Assembly (NCBI GenBank): GCA_004431415.1
Contig: QPMI01000222.1
Span: 88,033-152,032, forward strand
Reading direction: 5' to 3'
From: Cyanophora paradoxa
Lineage: Eukaryota; Glaucocystophyceae; Cyanophorales; Cyanophoraceae
DNA: 64,000 nt
The number at the start of each line of letters is the position of its first letter. Within the stretch, counting starts at the first letter, position 1. This document shows, in pieces, positions 1 through 11,441 of this stretch. The position numbers and the translations under genes were made by a program. Below the pieces are notes generated by a model. That model made no database searches. It was not told where the DNA came from and was given only the letters and a program-made list of their open reading frames with translations.

Positions 1-115
1 CAGAGCGTGAGAGGAGATAAAGGGCGAAGGGGGCGAAGGGGGAGGGGTAGGAAAGGGGGTGGAAGGGGAAGGGGGAAGGGGAGAAGGGGGGAAAGAGGGG
101 GGAGAGGTGATGTGT

Positions 116-146
<31 letters not shown>

Positions 147-1381
147 GGGGGGGGGCGGGGGAGGGAGGAGGGAGGGCGGAGGAAGAAGCGAGGGTAAGGA
201 GGCGGGGGGGGGGGGGGGAGGGGGGAAGGAGGCGGGGGGGTACAGGGGCGCGCCGAGAGGCCGAGGATGAGGTTTGGCGTGTTGGTGCGGCGGTGGTGGA
301 TGTACCCCCTTCGCCCCACCGCTATGATTCGCCACCTGCGCGCGGAGCAAGTGGAACCGTGAATTCGAATCGAAATCGCAGGGCAAAAGACATGTAACGG
401 GGTATATATGCGGGGTACGGATCCCGGGCACGCCTGCGGTCCGCTGCGGCGAAATCGTCCTGCTCCCGTATGTCGCCCTGCAGCGAATCGGGGTGCGACG
501 CGCTGAGCGAAGCAAACGTGTAATCCCCCGAATCGATGTTTCCTGCACGCGCATGCGTGGATCACGATCACGATCAGGGTGCGGAGGCCGGCGGCCGTGG
601 GCGGGCGGGCCGGGGCCTGTACCGTCAGAGATCCCGGCGAGGTGCGCGAGGAACGCCGGGGGGGAGCTGGTAACCTGTGACCGAGCTCAGCGGCTTGCCC
701 CGCGGGTCCCGCTATATATATGTATTTACGACCACCTCTCCGTCCTAGCGATCGCTGTACCCCCGCCCCCGCCCCAGCTGTACCCAGCGCACGTCGTAGA
801 GGAAGAGGTCGAGGTTCTCGAGGGTGATACCCCCCGCGCTCGCCGCCAGCATCTCGTCCAGCTTGTACACGACGTCTGGGAGGGGGGGATCAGCAGCCGA
901 AAGGGAGGGGGAGGGAGGGTAGCCGGGGCGGGGGGGGGGGGGAAGGGCAAAGGGGAGGAGATAGGGGCGGGGACGGGGGGCGAGGGGGAGGAGGGGGGGG
1001 TGGGAACTAAAATTTCAGCCTTCTTTTCCAATGGGGAAGTGAGTTGCAATGGGGAAGGCACCGATGAAGGAGTGAAGGCTGTCGGCCCCGCGGAAGGGGC
1101 GCCCCACGCGCCCCGTCCCCGCATCGAAGAAAAGGGGTTCGAAGACTGCGCGGGCCAAGCCGAGGTCGGCGTCAGCACTGGCCGAGCGCGTGCGGTCCCG
1201 GGGCCATTGTGGGATTGGAAGCCGGAGCCGGCAGCCCCGCTCCGAAGCCGGCGAGCGTCACGCGCGCGAGCGGGGGCGGGGTACCTATGACGCCATACTG
1301 CCGCTTCGTCGACTGCACAAGCGTGATCCTGCGCATTATTAGTGACTCCGAGGCTCAAAACAAATCCTGAAAGGGGTTGGG

Positions 1382-1425
<44 letters not shown>

Positions 1426-4400
1426 CCTCGGTGTGCAGGCCTGGGCGCCGGTGGTGCGCGCCTTGTCGATCGCCGCCCGCCGCTCGGCGTTGCTGTACAG
1501 GTCGAAACCGAGCTGCGAAGGTTGAAGCGGTGCTCAAGGTCAGCAACGCTAAAGACAGCCGAACGGGCAAGCTGCGGGGCGCATGCACCGCAGCCTCGTT
1601 TCCCTTGTACGGCTCGATGAACTGCGCGGGAGCCTTCTTGGTCAGCTCAGCTCGGACCCTCATCTACACAGCTATATATAGATCTAGATCTCGCGCGCGT
1701 GCGTCGGCCGCGGGCACCTGGACGGGGAAGTAGAGGGGCCGGCCGCCGGCCCGCACGAGGCTGTTGTTCGAGTCCCGCTCCGTCCACTGGAAGCCCGGCC
1801 TGTACCTGCGCATGCCGAGGCCCCCGCCCGCTCGCGATTTGGCCCAGTGGGCCAGAGGAATGACCGCCACCGGCGCGTGTGTATAATTTATAAACCCCCG
1901 CCTCCCGCTTTGGTGAGGCCTATTTAATTAGGGCGATGCTATAGCGAGATCTAGAGCTTCCGAACCTAGAGCGGCGCGCCCGTTTCTGGCTTCCTGCTAA
2001 TGAGGAAGCTCCGGCTCTAAAGCTAGATATTTATTGATCTAGATCTAGATCTAGATCGGCCCCCCCCCCGCGAGGAATCCGCGTCGCGCATGCGCATGCG
2101 CACGCTCGGCCTTCGGCCTCGTAAAGGGCGCGGTTCGACGGGGTCCCGACGGGTACGTACGCCACCCCTTGCATCGCCCTGCGCGGGGGGGGGGGGGGCA
2201 GGGGAGGGGGGGGGGGGGCGGGAGGTTAGGGGGCGAAGGGGAAAGTTGAAGCGGGCGGTGGGATGGGGGGGGGGGGGCAAAAAGGGGGGGGGCGGGCTCT
2301 TGGGGGGAGGGAGTAGGATTGAGACGGATGGCAGGCATCTCAATAGAGGGGAGGGGGGAAAGAGGAAGGAGCCGAGGGGAGGGGGGGGGGATTAAGAGAG
2401 AGAGACTCGGAGGGGATTGGGGTGCGGGGGCGGGGGAGAGGGGGCCGGGGGGGGGGGGGGGGGGGGGAGGATGAAGGATGAGGGGCAGGGCATCTTAAGA
2501 GGGAATGGAGGGGTTGGAGGGGTACGGGGCTCGCGCACGGGGATCTCCAGTACCGGTCCGGGTTCGCGAAATCAGCGAACTCGCTCCGCGACACGGAGCT
2601 GCGCGCGGGCGCCCTTAAGAACACCAAACAAATAACAAATTTCATATCATTTATATTAATGGATGCCGCTTCTTAGCTTAGCTTATGATGATGGCCATGG
2701 GCCAGTCGCCCGGGACGGCCGCGCGCGGGCCGCGGCCGGAGATTTAGATCTAGAGCGGGCGGGGGCGCCGGCGGACCCATTCTGTGTCACGTAATGGTTC
2801 GCCATGAGCTCGAGGTACTGCGGACGCGGACGGAAGGGCGCGTGGAGGCGTCACCATAAGCCTCACTACGAATTCGAAGGGCCCAAACGTTAACGAAGGG
2901 AAAGGGGGTACCATCAGGCTCCGGGTCCACTGATTCTCAACGGCTTGGATGGCCTGCGCCGGACAGTGTCGTATTTTCAGCGGCGGCGCGTCGGGCCGGC
3001 CGCGGGCCCGGGGGCGGCGCGCGCGCATTCTCGGCGGTCGCAAGAAAGAAGAGCCTGGCCAGCTGTTCCTCATCGTTGATCATCAACCGGTACTGCGCAG
3101 CGAGGCGGGTCGATCGCGAGCTGGATCGCAGCCCCGGGGGCCGGCCCGGGCCAGGCCGGGGCGGCGGCGGCGGCCGCGGCGGCGGCGCTTCAGATTTAAT
3201 TCGAAGAGGGCAGTCGCACCTTTAGGTACGTGAGGCCGCACGCGAAGGCGAGGAAAGCAAAGGTGAGGGCCGGCCGCACGTACAGCTTGTACCTGCGTTC
3301 GCAGGCCGCCGTTAACGTTTTCAGAGAACGTCTATCCGATAATTAAATATTTAATTTCAGCTGCAGGGGCTCGCGATGAAGGCCTATATAGCTAGCTATA
3401 GGAATAATTAAGCGCTCACTTGCGGCGGCCCTCGCGCAGAGCCTCGATCCGCGCCAGACGCGTGAAGCTGATGACCGACGACGCGGACCGGAGCTCCCCG
3501 GCACCGGCACCCGTAACGGCGACGCCTCGAGCTCCGGCGCTTCGGCCGGCGGCGGCGGCCGGCGCCGCGGCCGCGGCCGCGCCGAAAGCATCCCTCCGCC
3601 CCGGGCGTGGGCTGATGCAGATGGGCCGCCCCGTCGCGGGCGAGGCGTAAACGATGCTCTGACTCCCGCGGCGGGAACTGGCGGCGCTCTTCGCCAAGGC
3701 CGGCGCGGCCTCGGGCGCATGCAATTGCAGGCGCGGCCGCAGGGCATCGTCTGCGTCCGGCTGCAGCTGCGCGGCAGCAGCCCGCGCTGTCCGCGCGTGA
3801 CCCACGTGTTCCTCGTCAAATCCAATGCTGTCGTCAGCTGTCGCCGCGGCCATATGCATCGAGCAGTTGCGCATGCAGCGGCCGCGGAGGCTCAACCGGC
3901 GAGGTTGCAACGTAGACTGCAGCTAAGATGTTATAATCATCTGCCGCTGCTGATCGAATGCTCTTGATCTTGACCGGCGGTTTGGGCCATATACATGCAT
4001 ATGCATGTCCATGGGCGGCCCACGGGCCACGGCGCGCGGGTCACCGCGCGCGCGCTGCCATGGCCATGGCCATGGCCAGCTGCAGGCTGAGTGTGAAGCC
4101 AACTCGGTGTGCGTACTAGTAAGCGGCGAGATACAGCAGCTGAGCCGCTCAGCGGCGACAGCGCTGAGGAGCGTCGTCCGCTTCCGACCGTCCGAAGCAC
4201 TGCGGCAGCCGCTGCTGCAATGCAGCTGCAGCCCCCTTCGAGGGACCGGTACCGTACCCGGGACTCCCGCAGTCTCCCGCGGGCCGCAGCGCAGTCTCCG
4301 GGGACTGTCACGGTAAGTTGCAGAACTTGCGCATGCAGGCGCCCGCTGCGGCGCCGCCCGGGCCCGAAAGGACGCGGGATTCCGGGTCCAATTTCCGGAT

Positions 4401-7400
4401 TACCAGTATACGTACTAGTAGGCTAGTAGTAGCCTCAACGGGCGCGATACGTACCCCGGTACCCGGCCGGCGTTTTTTAATTTTGCAGCAAAATCGATTC
4501 ATTCGATTCGGTTCCGATCAATTTCAAGTTACCGGGTACCGGTACGTTCCGGCCCAACTTCCGGGCGCCGCCGCCGCGGCGGCGGCCGGCATGCGCACTG
4601 CGCCCCAGCACGGCCCGCCGGGCCGGCACTGAAGTAACAGTAGTACAATGAACTATAGTACCTTTTCACCACAGTACCAGGCCAGGCTGGGAAATTGCAA
4701 CTCGGCGGCCGACGCTTACCTTTTGCTGCCAAATTTGACATTTGGGACCTGCGAACTACGGCTGGTCTGAGCTTGGAGAAGCAAAAAAATGCCACTGGAA
4801 ACCTTGCCCAATGGTGTATTTGTCCATTTCATTTGTTGAGTAGTAAAAAAACAAGCGGTTCCAGCCCGCATAGTACTGTGGTTTCGTGTACCCAGGGGAC
4901 CCTTTCGCTGGCGGAAAAGGCCAATCGTTTACTACAGCGAGTCGAGTCAAAAAGCTTCAGTCTGAAACTCGGGCGATTTGGTGATTGGACGCTTTAAATC
5001 AAAAAGGCCGGGTACGTCAAAATTTATTACTACGGCGAGTCGAGTCAAAAAGCCCCAGTCGGAAACTCGAGCGATTTGGTGATTGGTCAATTTAAATCCA
5101 TGGGCTTATAGCTAGCGCTGTACATGTACGGTCTGTACCCAGCTAGCAAGCGGGGGGGGTGCGGGGGGGCGGAGCCCCCCTGCTTGTTACTATAAGTTAC
5201 TTGCAAAGTTCCAAATTTGCAGCTTCCGATTCAAGTTCCGAAGTTCCGAAGTTCCGCCGGCGCCGGCACGCCGCGGTGACGGGTCACCGGGTGACGGGCC
5301 GCGGCCGCGCCGCACGGCGCCGCACGGGCCGGCACGGCGCGTGATTCCGTTCCGGATTCCGCGTGAACCACGTGCACTGCGACCAGCTCACTGTCAGCGG
5401 CTGCATGCGCAGGGCGCCAGCCGCAGGCTGCAGCTGCACGTACGTAAATATACGTCGAGTCGGCGGGGACTCGAGCTCGCGATCGGCCGGCGCTGGCCGC
5501 GCGGGCGCCGCGCGGGCGGAGCGATGCCGTGCTCGATTTCCGATTTCGATCGATGTATGTCGCGATATCGATATCGCTAGAGCGCTCGCGATAACCTGGA
5601 GGGCAATGCAGCCTACATATATTTATATATTTACACGCATATACGCCATTACACGCAGGCCGCCCCCTAATTATAACTAGCAGACCGCGCCCGGCCCTGT
5701 GCAAGAGTGGCAAGTGCGGGCCACGCGCGGAGGTGCAAGGGGGGTACTGGTACACATTGCAGGGTACTTAGGGTGGAGGGGGGGGGGCGGAAGGGGGGGG
5801 GAGGGGGGAGGGGGCAGAGAGGCAAGGCTGGCTGCCGGGCGAGGCGGGCGGGGTGGCGAGGCGGGCAGGTGGGGTGGCGTCGCGGCGGCGGGACCGGGCA
5901 GGCAGGCAGGCGAAGGCGGCGGCGGGCAGGGAAGCGGGCGGAGGGGCAGGTGGCGCCGGGCCCTGCGCATAGCCTGCACATACGCAGAGCCGAGGCGTCA
6001 GCTCGCCCCGGACAGCGGCCGTGCGGGGGCGGGGCCCAGCGGGGGCGGCCGGGCCAGGTGCGCGGCAGCAGCGGCGGAGCGAACCTGGAGTCGACGACGC
6101 TGGAGCAGCCGGCAAGCCTAGGGCGCCGGCGGCGGGCGGGGAAGCGGGCGGAGGGGCAGGTGGCGCCGGGCCCTGCGCATAGCCTGCACATACGCAGAGC
6201 CGAGGCGTCAGCTCGCCCCGGAAAGCGGCCGTGCGGGGGCGGGGCCCAGCGGGGGCGGCCGGGCCAGGTGCGCGGCAGCAGCGGCGGAGCGAACCTGGAG
6301 TCGACGACGCTGAAGCAACCGGCAGGGCGGCGGGCGGGGAAGCGAGCGGAGGGGCAGGTGGCCTAGGGCCTAGGGCCTAGGGCCGAGGCGCCAGCGCGCT
6401 CTGGAGAGCGGCGGCGCGGGGGCGAGGCCCAGTGGCGCCGGCTAGCTCGGCCCAGCTGCAGCGAATACTGCGGGCGCTGGGGCGCTGGCCGCGGGTCAAG
6501 ACACGCGCGCGTGGCGTTGAGGGCTAGCTATCTAGGCCTAGGCGTTCACTCGTACGCGTGCGAGGCCTAGGCGGCCCGCCGCGGCGCGGCTAGGCTGCGC
6601 CGTACTTGCAATTGCTCACCGGCATGACAGCTCATTGTGACTGCGCTTGAGGGTCTAGACATATCGATATCGATATCTAAATCTTAGCTGGAGTCTGCTT
6701 GAACCGGAGTTCGTCAGAAACCGAGAGCGAAGCTTAAGGCGGAACGCCGCGGCCCGAGCTCGAGGCCGCAGCCGGAATTCGAAGCGCACCGGAACGCGGC
6801 GTCGCGAGCAGAGCTGCGCATGCGAGCTCGTGCACATGTAACAGCTGCTTCGCTTGCTGCTTCTTCGCTTGCCATGGCCACCTGCTCCATTCCCCCCTGC
6901 TCCATTCCCCCCTGCTCCATTCCCCCCTGCTCCGGCTTGAAGCACGGGTACTGCAACACGATATCGGCCGAAACTCTCGGGAGCGCTTTTTTTCGGCGCC
7001 CGGTACAACAGGTACTTGAGGCGGCCTAGCGCGCGACGCGCCGCTTCTCGAGCCAAGGCATGTATGACAGAGTTTGTAGAGCGCATTTAGAGCAATCAGG
7101 AGCACGTGGTTTGGCGCATATAGCAATAGCAGGTGAGGAGCGGCTTCGACATGTTTGCGCAGCCCCGCCATTGCATTTTTTCCGCCGCTCGCAGCGGCTA
7201 TGGTGCGATCACACCTATACGAGAGTGCATGCAAAGAATCTCATCTTACAAAAATTGCTAACACAGAAAGTACGCCGCACCAATTCACCAGGGGAGCAAG
7301 GGAGGGGGTACCCCCCCTTGCAATCATGCTCAAAGCAAATTCAAGCCTTCAAGGCTGAAGAGGGATGCATATGATCTTAACAGCAATGAGCTGATCGTGA

Positions 7401-10400
7401 TATATACATGATACAGTATATACGGCGCCGGCTGGCCACGGTTACATGCATATGCAACTACGTGTACAATGGAAATTTCACCGACGCGCGCTCGGGGCGC
7501 CTGGCGAGCTAAGCTCCGAAGAGACCGGCGCCGGGCCCCCCCGGTCCGATCCCGCGGCCGCCGCGGCCGCGCGGAGCGGCAGTTGCAATTGCGGCGGGTG
7601 CTGCACCGCCCGCGTTGTGGCTGCTCAGTTTCAGCGTCGGCTTTCCCTGCGCAATGTTAATTTACATTTCGATCATTTCTTTGCGTTCCCTCGATCGGTC
7701 ACGATTGCGATTGAGCGCTAGCGCGCGCGCGGGTTGCGCATGCGCGCGGGCTGCTCTATAGCTAGATCTAGACTCAGATCCAGCTTCTTAACGCTTCTCG
7801 CCGGCTTCTCAAAGCTTCTATGAAGCTTCTCGCCGAGCTGCACGGGGCGAACGTAGATCCAGGGGTTGTTGCCGAGGCTCTCCAGAAGGTCAAGGAAGGT
7901 TCCGTAGCTGCGAACGAAGTTTGATTTATTGGAGGGCTGACATGTGCAGCTAGCGCTCGACCGCGAGATTCAGATCTCGATCTAGATCGAACACACACGC
8001 ACGTATAAGCGTTGCAATCGATATATATATCGCCGACGCGTAAACGTCAATTGCAACGTTATAGATCAATTGCAACTGTACCGTAGTACGTACAGTAACG
8101 TACTCCACGCGCGTGCACGTGCACGTGCACGCGCGTGGGCTATACCGGTAGCTAGCGCTAGAAATGCACACGAACTGCCTGCGGCGGCGGACACAGCACG
8201 CGCGCAGGCTGGGCTATAAATTAAATAACTAGCCTTGAAGCTCGCGATTGATCGAGCTTCCAATATAAATTATATAGCTCGAGGCTGAATATAGCTCGAG
8301 CTTCCGATATTAATTCGAGCTCGCGATCGGCGGGCGGGCGGGCGCGCGCACAAGGCGAGGAGGGCGACGGCAAAGGCGAAGGCCCCCGCCACGGCGTCCA
8401 CGCCCCTCCGCCCGCTGCGCCTCCGGTCGTGATCATGATCATCGGCGCGAATCGTAGTTAATTATAGTAGGAGGCCTAGGCCTAGGAATACTAATTATAA
8501 TCGCGCTGCAGCTGGCCACACGCATGGCCGGGGGAATTCGAAGGGTCGGGCCGAGCTCGAGCCGGGCGGGGCGGGGGCGCGCGCCTGAAGTCCCCCGCGG
8601 CAAGGAAGGCGAAGGTGAGGAAGATGAGGCCCAGCAGCACTGCCGGCGCGAATAGTATTCAGCTTAAGCTTATTATATAATAAAGCTGAAGTCTCGGCTC
8701 ATGATAAAGCTTGAGTCTCGGCTAAGGCTGTAATAAATCTTAAGATGAGGCTCAGCAGCACTGCGAGCTCGAATACTATTAGCTGGAAGGGATGTTAGTA
8801 TTAGTGAGGAGGGGTGGCGAAGGTCCGGCTCTTACCCGATGCGAATCGCGATGCTCTTACGCTTATATATTATGTACTAAAGCTTAAGTCTCGGCTCATT
8901 AGGTTAATAAAGCTGTAATGAAGCTGCACGGTTTATGTAGCGGCTGCGGCGAAAGGAGGCGAGGAAGAGGACGAGGGAGAATAGCGTCCACGCGAAGTGC
9001 TGGATCCCTGAGCGAACGAAGTTTTAATATATACCCGCGCGAGCGTGAAGCGAAACTGCTTCTGATTTAGTCATAAACGAGCTGAAAGACGGGGCAGGGG
9101 CGTGGGCGCGGGGGAGGGGGGGGAAGAGGGGGAAGAGGGGGGAGGGGGGGGGGGGGGGACAGGGGCGAGGCGGGCCGTTGGCGCGTCCTCGTTCGGCGGG
9201 GGGGATCAGTGGGACGACAACGAGATCGAAGTAGGCGAATTCGATCCACGCCAGCCTGCGGTCGCGGGATTCGAATTCATTACCTTAGTACACGTACTGC
9301 GAATTGTTTGGAGGAATTTCGCGCCGAAATAAGTCAGAGGCGCCGAAATTAAATAACTCAGAGATCTCATGTCTTTGACTTTAGATCTTATGCCTTCGAA
9401 AAAATCTAGAAATAGTTCATACCTAGATTTTCAGCTCTAGAAATAAGTCAGTGACGCCCTCGAAAACATCTAGAATTCGAAATAGTTCATGTCTAGATCT
9501 TCAGCTCTAGAAATAACTCAGCGACGTTGTCCTCGAAATCCTGTCCCCCCCCCCCCCCCCCCTCCCGCACCCGAGCGCACCCAAAGCCGATGAAAGCGAC
9601 AGCCGCGAACGTGTCGAGAACTACGATCGACCAGAGCCCAGCTGCGCGAAATTAAAATCGGCCGCGGCCGGCGGGATCAATATTAATTATGAGTCATGAT
9701 CATGAGCATATATGCATGTTTATCAGATATCGATGCGCTGCAGCTGTGCGTCCGATGGTCGTGATCAATCAAAATAAGCATGCGCAGCGCACCCAGAATC
9801 TGCCCGAGACCCGCCACAAAAAACCCGTGCGTGATGAGGATGACCCCGTGGAAGCTCGGGTCCAGCAGCCGCGTCTGAATTCGAACGTGCACGTGCGCTT
9901 TGAATTAATTGCGAGAGTCATGATTCAAAATCTGGGCACGAATCGAAGGGAGGATCGAACGCACTCTCAAGGCTCCGTAAATCACTAGCGGCACCTATTT
10001 CGCGGCGAATCAGAATTTGCGAGAAATCGGCTTGCGAAATATGCGTGCGCAAGTTCGAATCCAGCGCTCACGGCAAGCATGGGCAGACCGAGGGCCGCCG
10101 GCTGCGGGCGCGAGAATATTATTAATTATGGAGGCCGGCGCCAATTAAAGATATCGATATCGATGTGCAGGGCCGCCGGACTTGATCTCAAGATCATGAA
10201 TGATCGGCTCACGTAAGCAAGGGCGCGCGGCTGCTCCTGCGATACGCCAGCTGGCGATGGGGCGTTAAGCAGGTCGATAATTATAATCAAAGGCGCGCGC
10301 TGGACGTCGAGGGCGCCGGCGCGCACTCGGGGACTCGAGCACGTCGCCCTCCTCCTGTATGGCGGCGCGGGAGAGCTTCCGCTCGACGAGGCGCGCCGTC

Positions 10401-10480
10401 GGCACGGGGAAGCCGAGCCGATCCTCCGTCGCGCTCCCGCGCCGCGCGCTCGCTCGGCTCCTCGGGCGCGGCGCTTCCAT
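1..10480 (-). CDS. Multi-pass membrane receptor with a CHASE sensor domain (3' end outside window)
   Basis: Transcribed leftward from an ATG at 10480 (protein starts MEAPRPRSRASARRGSATED) and cut by the window start, so the output domain is not seen. Phase-consistent exons include 10213-10250, 9793-9874, 9581-9641, a start at 9255, 8951-9007, 8585-8639, 8352-8414 and a start at 7907. Together they encode about six to seven hydrophobic helices, for example HGVILITHGFFVAGLGQI, WSIVVLDTFAAVAFIGFG and FSLVLFLASFLLLGLIFL. After a long intron region, a cytosolic exon (about 3845-3420, ending RIEALREGRRK) leads into a helix (YVRPALTFAFLAFACGLTYL) and a CHASE domain. CHASE domains are ligand-sensing modules found outside the membrane, fused to histidine kinases or nucleotide cyclases. 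The ligand cannot be told. Five donors are GC rather than GT. The link across the long intron (7825-3845) is inferred; two adjacent genes remain possible. Confidence 0.75.
113..240. repeat. (GT)n and G-rich low-complexity tract
   Basis: A short GT run is followed by about 30 consecutive G and by G-rich purine sequence. On the minus strand it is the C/T-rich interior of an intron of the CHASE receptor, starting at the donor at 243. Confidence 0.85.
1382..1420. repeat. Poly-G homopolymer (about 37 nt)
   Basis: An almost uninterrupted G run. On the coding (minus) strand it is a poly-C tract a few bases inside an intron, following a GC donor (GCGAGT at 1426 reading leftward). Its length in the assembly is unreliable by nature. 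Confidence 0.9.
2180..2475. repeat. G-rich low-complexity block with several poly-G runs
   Basis: Repeated G runs of 8-20 nt separated by short purine spacers. The block lies between exons 2539-2598 and 1718-1805 of the CHASE receptor, so it is C-rich intron on the coding strand. Overlapping long open frames on both strands are products of composition. Confidence 0.8.
4930..5102. repeat. Direct repeat of about 60 bp, two copies
   Basis: Two copies of a segment sharing GCGAGTCGAGTCAAAAAGC, AAACTCG and GCGATTTGGTGATTGG, spaced by roughly 100 bp, with scattered substitutions. It lies in the long intron interval, with no coding signal. Confidence 0.75.
5925..6366. repeat. Tandem repeat, unit about 200-210 bp, about 2.2 copies
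   Basis: GAAGCGGGCGGAGGGGCAGG occurs at 5931 and 6141 and, slightly changed, at about 6339. Between the first two copies almost the whole 210 bp is repeated with only a few changes, for example CAGCGGCC versus AAGCGGCC. The third copy is partial and runs into CCTAGGG repeats. Confidence 0.9.
6884..6935. repeat. 15-bp tandem repeat
   Basis: The word CTCCATTCCCCCCTG is repeated three to four times in register. It reads GGMEQ on the minus strand, but no exon was supported here. Confidence 0.85.
8640..8935. repeat. Interspersed short repeats in receptor intron
   Basis: The phrase CAGCAGCACTGC recurs at about 8632 and 8755, and AAGCTTGAGTCTCGGCT-like words recur at about 8686, 8708 and 8881. They lie between membrane-helix exons 8951-9007 and 8585-8639. 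Confidence 0.6.
9340..9545. repeat. Degenerate tandem repeat of about 90 bp followed by poly-C
   Basis: Two to three diverged copies built from GAAATAAGTCAG, GTCTAGATCTTCAGCTCTAG and CTCGAAAA-type words, ending at a C run near 9544-9562. It is intronic to the CHASE receptor. Confidence 0.65.
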
Positions 10481-11441
10481 TTCACAATCTCGAGCTCGCG
10501 ATCGCAATATTAATTGCAAGCCCCCCTAACGTCGGACGCCCCGAGCTCCCCTGGACGCCGAGCTCGAGAATTCAAGAGCTCCCCTTAAATAATTAGGCCG
10601 GCGCCTTCGAAAAAATCCATCTTGGATCTTATATATGCATGCGCATGCGCAAACGCTTATATGGGCACGTGCACGGCAGCTGATCATGACGCGGGGAGAG
10701 CTCGCCGCGGCGGACGCGGGCGCGCCGGCGCCGCTGGCGCCGGCGGAGCCTCATAAGGGCATGCGCATATGGGGGTGGTTATCGATATCGATGAAACTTT
10801 GAAACACGTGCACACGTACGCCTAAATTAGCGCTAGCGCTGGCCATGGCGCCGGTACGTATCGCGACGGATATTTATATAATAAAAATATAATGTAATAT
10901 AATCGATCACCTTCCCGCGAGGTATATGGCCATGCCGCAGTGCATATGGCCCGCGTGGAGGGGTTGATAATAACTTGATATCGATATAGATTGCAATTGA
11001 TCATGAGCCTTTGAGGACGGTCGTGGGGCCCTACGGCTGCGGTTACTGTACCCAGCTCAGGCTGCTTCGCCTACCCCCCAATTGCGAGCTCTCGCGCACA
11101 CCACTTCTCCAGCAGACGAGATTCGCTACTCAGCTTGTAGCACCTGACCGAGAACACCTCGAGGCAGCTGCAGCCTGCAGCTCGAACGCCGTGCGCCGCG
11201 ATCCGCGTTCCGGATCCTCCGCAGTCGAGCCGATAGCTATAGAACGCCGCTCTTTCACCGAAACACCCAATAGCTGAACGGCCGGAGCTGGGCCTGCGCG
11301 GCCGCGCGCGGTACCGGCCGCGGTGCGCGGGATTCAGGATCCATTGTCGACCGGTACCTCTTGGTCTAGTTCCTAGTCAGACGGCAGCGGCTTCTTTGAT
11401 CTCTTTTACGGCGGCCCGGCGGCCCGCGGCCGGTCGGCGCG
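10481..11441. other. Divergent intergenic region
   Basis: It separates the minus-strand CHASE receptor start from the plus-strand START-like gene. It is rich in self-complementary words (GCATGCGCATGCGC near 10640, GATATCGATATC near 10780 and 10977). It should hold both promoters, but I recognise no core element, and no coding exon was supported. Confidence 0.5.

Larger units (their letters stand above)
434..3092 (-). other. CHASE domain exons of the membrane receptor
   Basis: Exons 3027-3092, 2912-2953, 2777-2817, 2539-2598, 1718-1805, 1589-1645, 1427-1512, 1285-1328, 1062-1145, 793-875, 675-711 and 434-477 join in phase; 244-335 continues the protein. Landmarks run in CHASE order: a first helix (EEQLARLFFLATAENAIQAV), YLELMANHYVTQNG, SVSRSEFADF, the FQWTERDSNN segment, GGRPLYFPVQ, the LGFDLYSNAERRAAIDKA block, ITLVQSTKRQYGV, VFEPLFFD, VVYKLDEML and DLFLYDRDPRGKPL, ending in DRRWRIIAV. 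The block GxDlxSxxxRRxAxxxA is the most diagnostic element of the family. The assignment rests on remembered family pattern, not on a search. Confidence 0.8.
3846..7824 (-). other. Long intron-like interval of the CHASE receptor gene
   Basis: No convincing exon chain was found here. The interval holds direct and tandem repeats and many palindromic words (CATATGCATG, CCATGGCCATGGCC, GATATCGATATC). One short open stretch near 6965-7020 (minus; LLYRAPKKSAPESFGRYRVA) looks protein-like and could be an exon, but its splice sites are weak. If the membrane bundle and the CHASE part are one gene, this is by far its longest intron. Confidence 0.35.

Noticed and set aside
493-1290. Plus-strand 265-codon frame
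   Set aside because: It lies antisense to several CHASE exons that fit in phase, and its protein is composition-driven (Gly/Arg/Glu).
113-2475. Poly-G tracts as telomeric or G-quadruplex regulatory elements
   Set aside because: They are irregular G runs inside introns of the CHASE receptor, not a telomere-like repeat. Quadruplex formation is possible but a role is unsupported.
5677-6366. Overlapping long frames on both strands at the 210-bp repeat
   Set aside because: They arise from GC-rich repeat DNA without stops; no domain, no splice chain and no codon signal.
6884-6935. 15-bp repeats as a CRISPR array
   Set aside because: No spacers separate the units and the context is eukaryotic intron.
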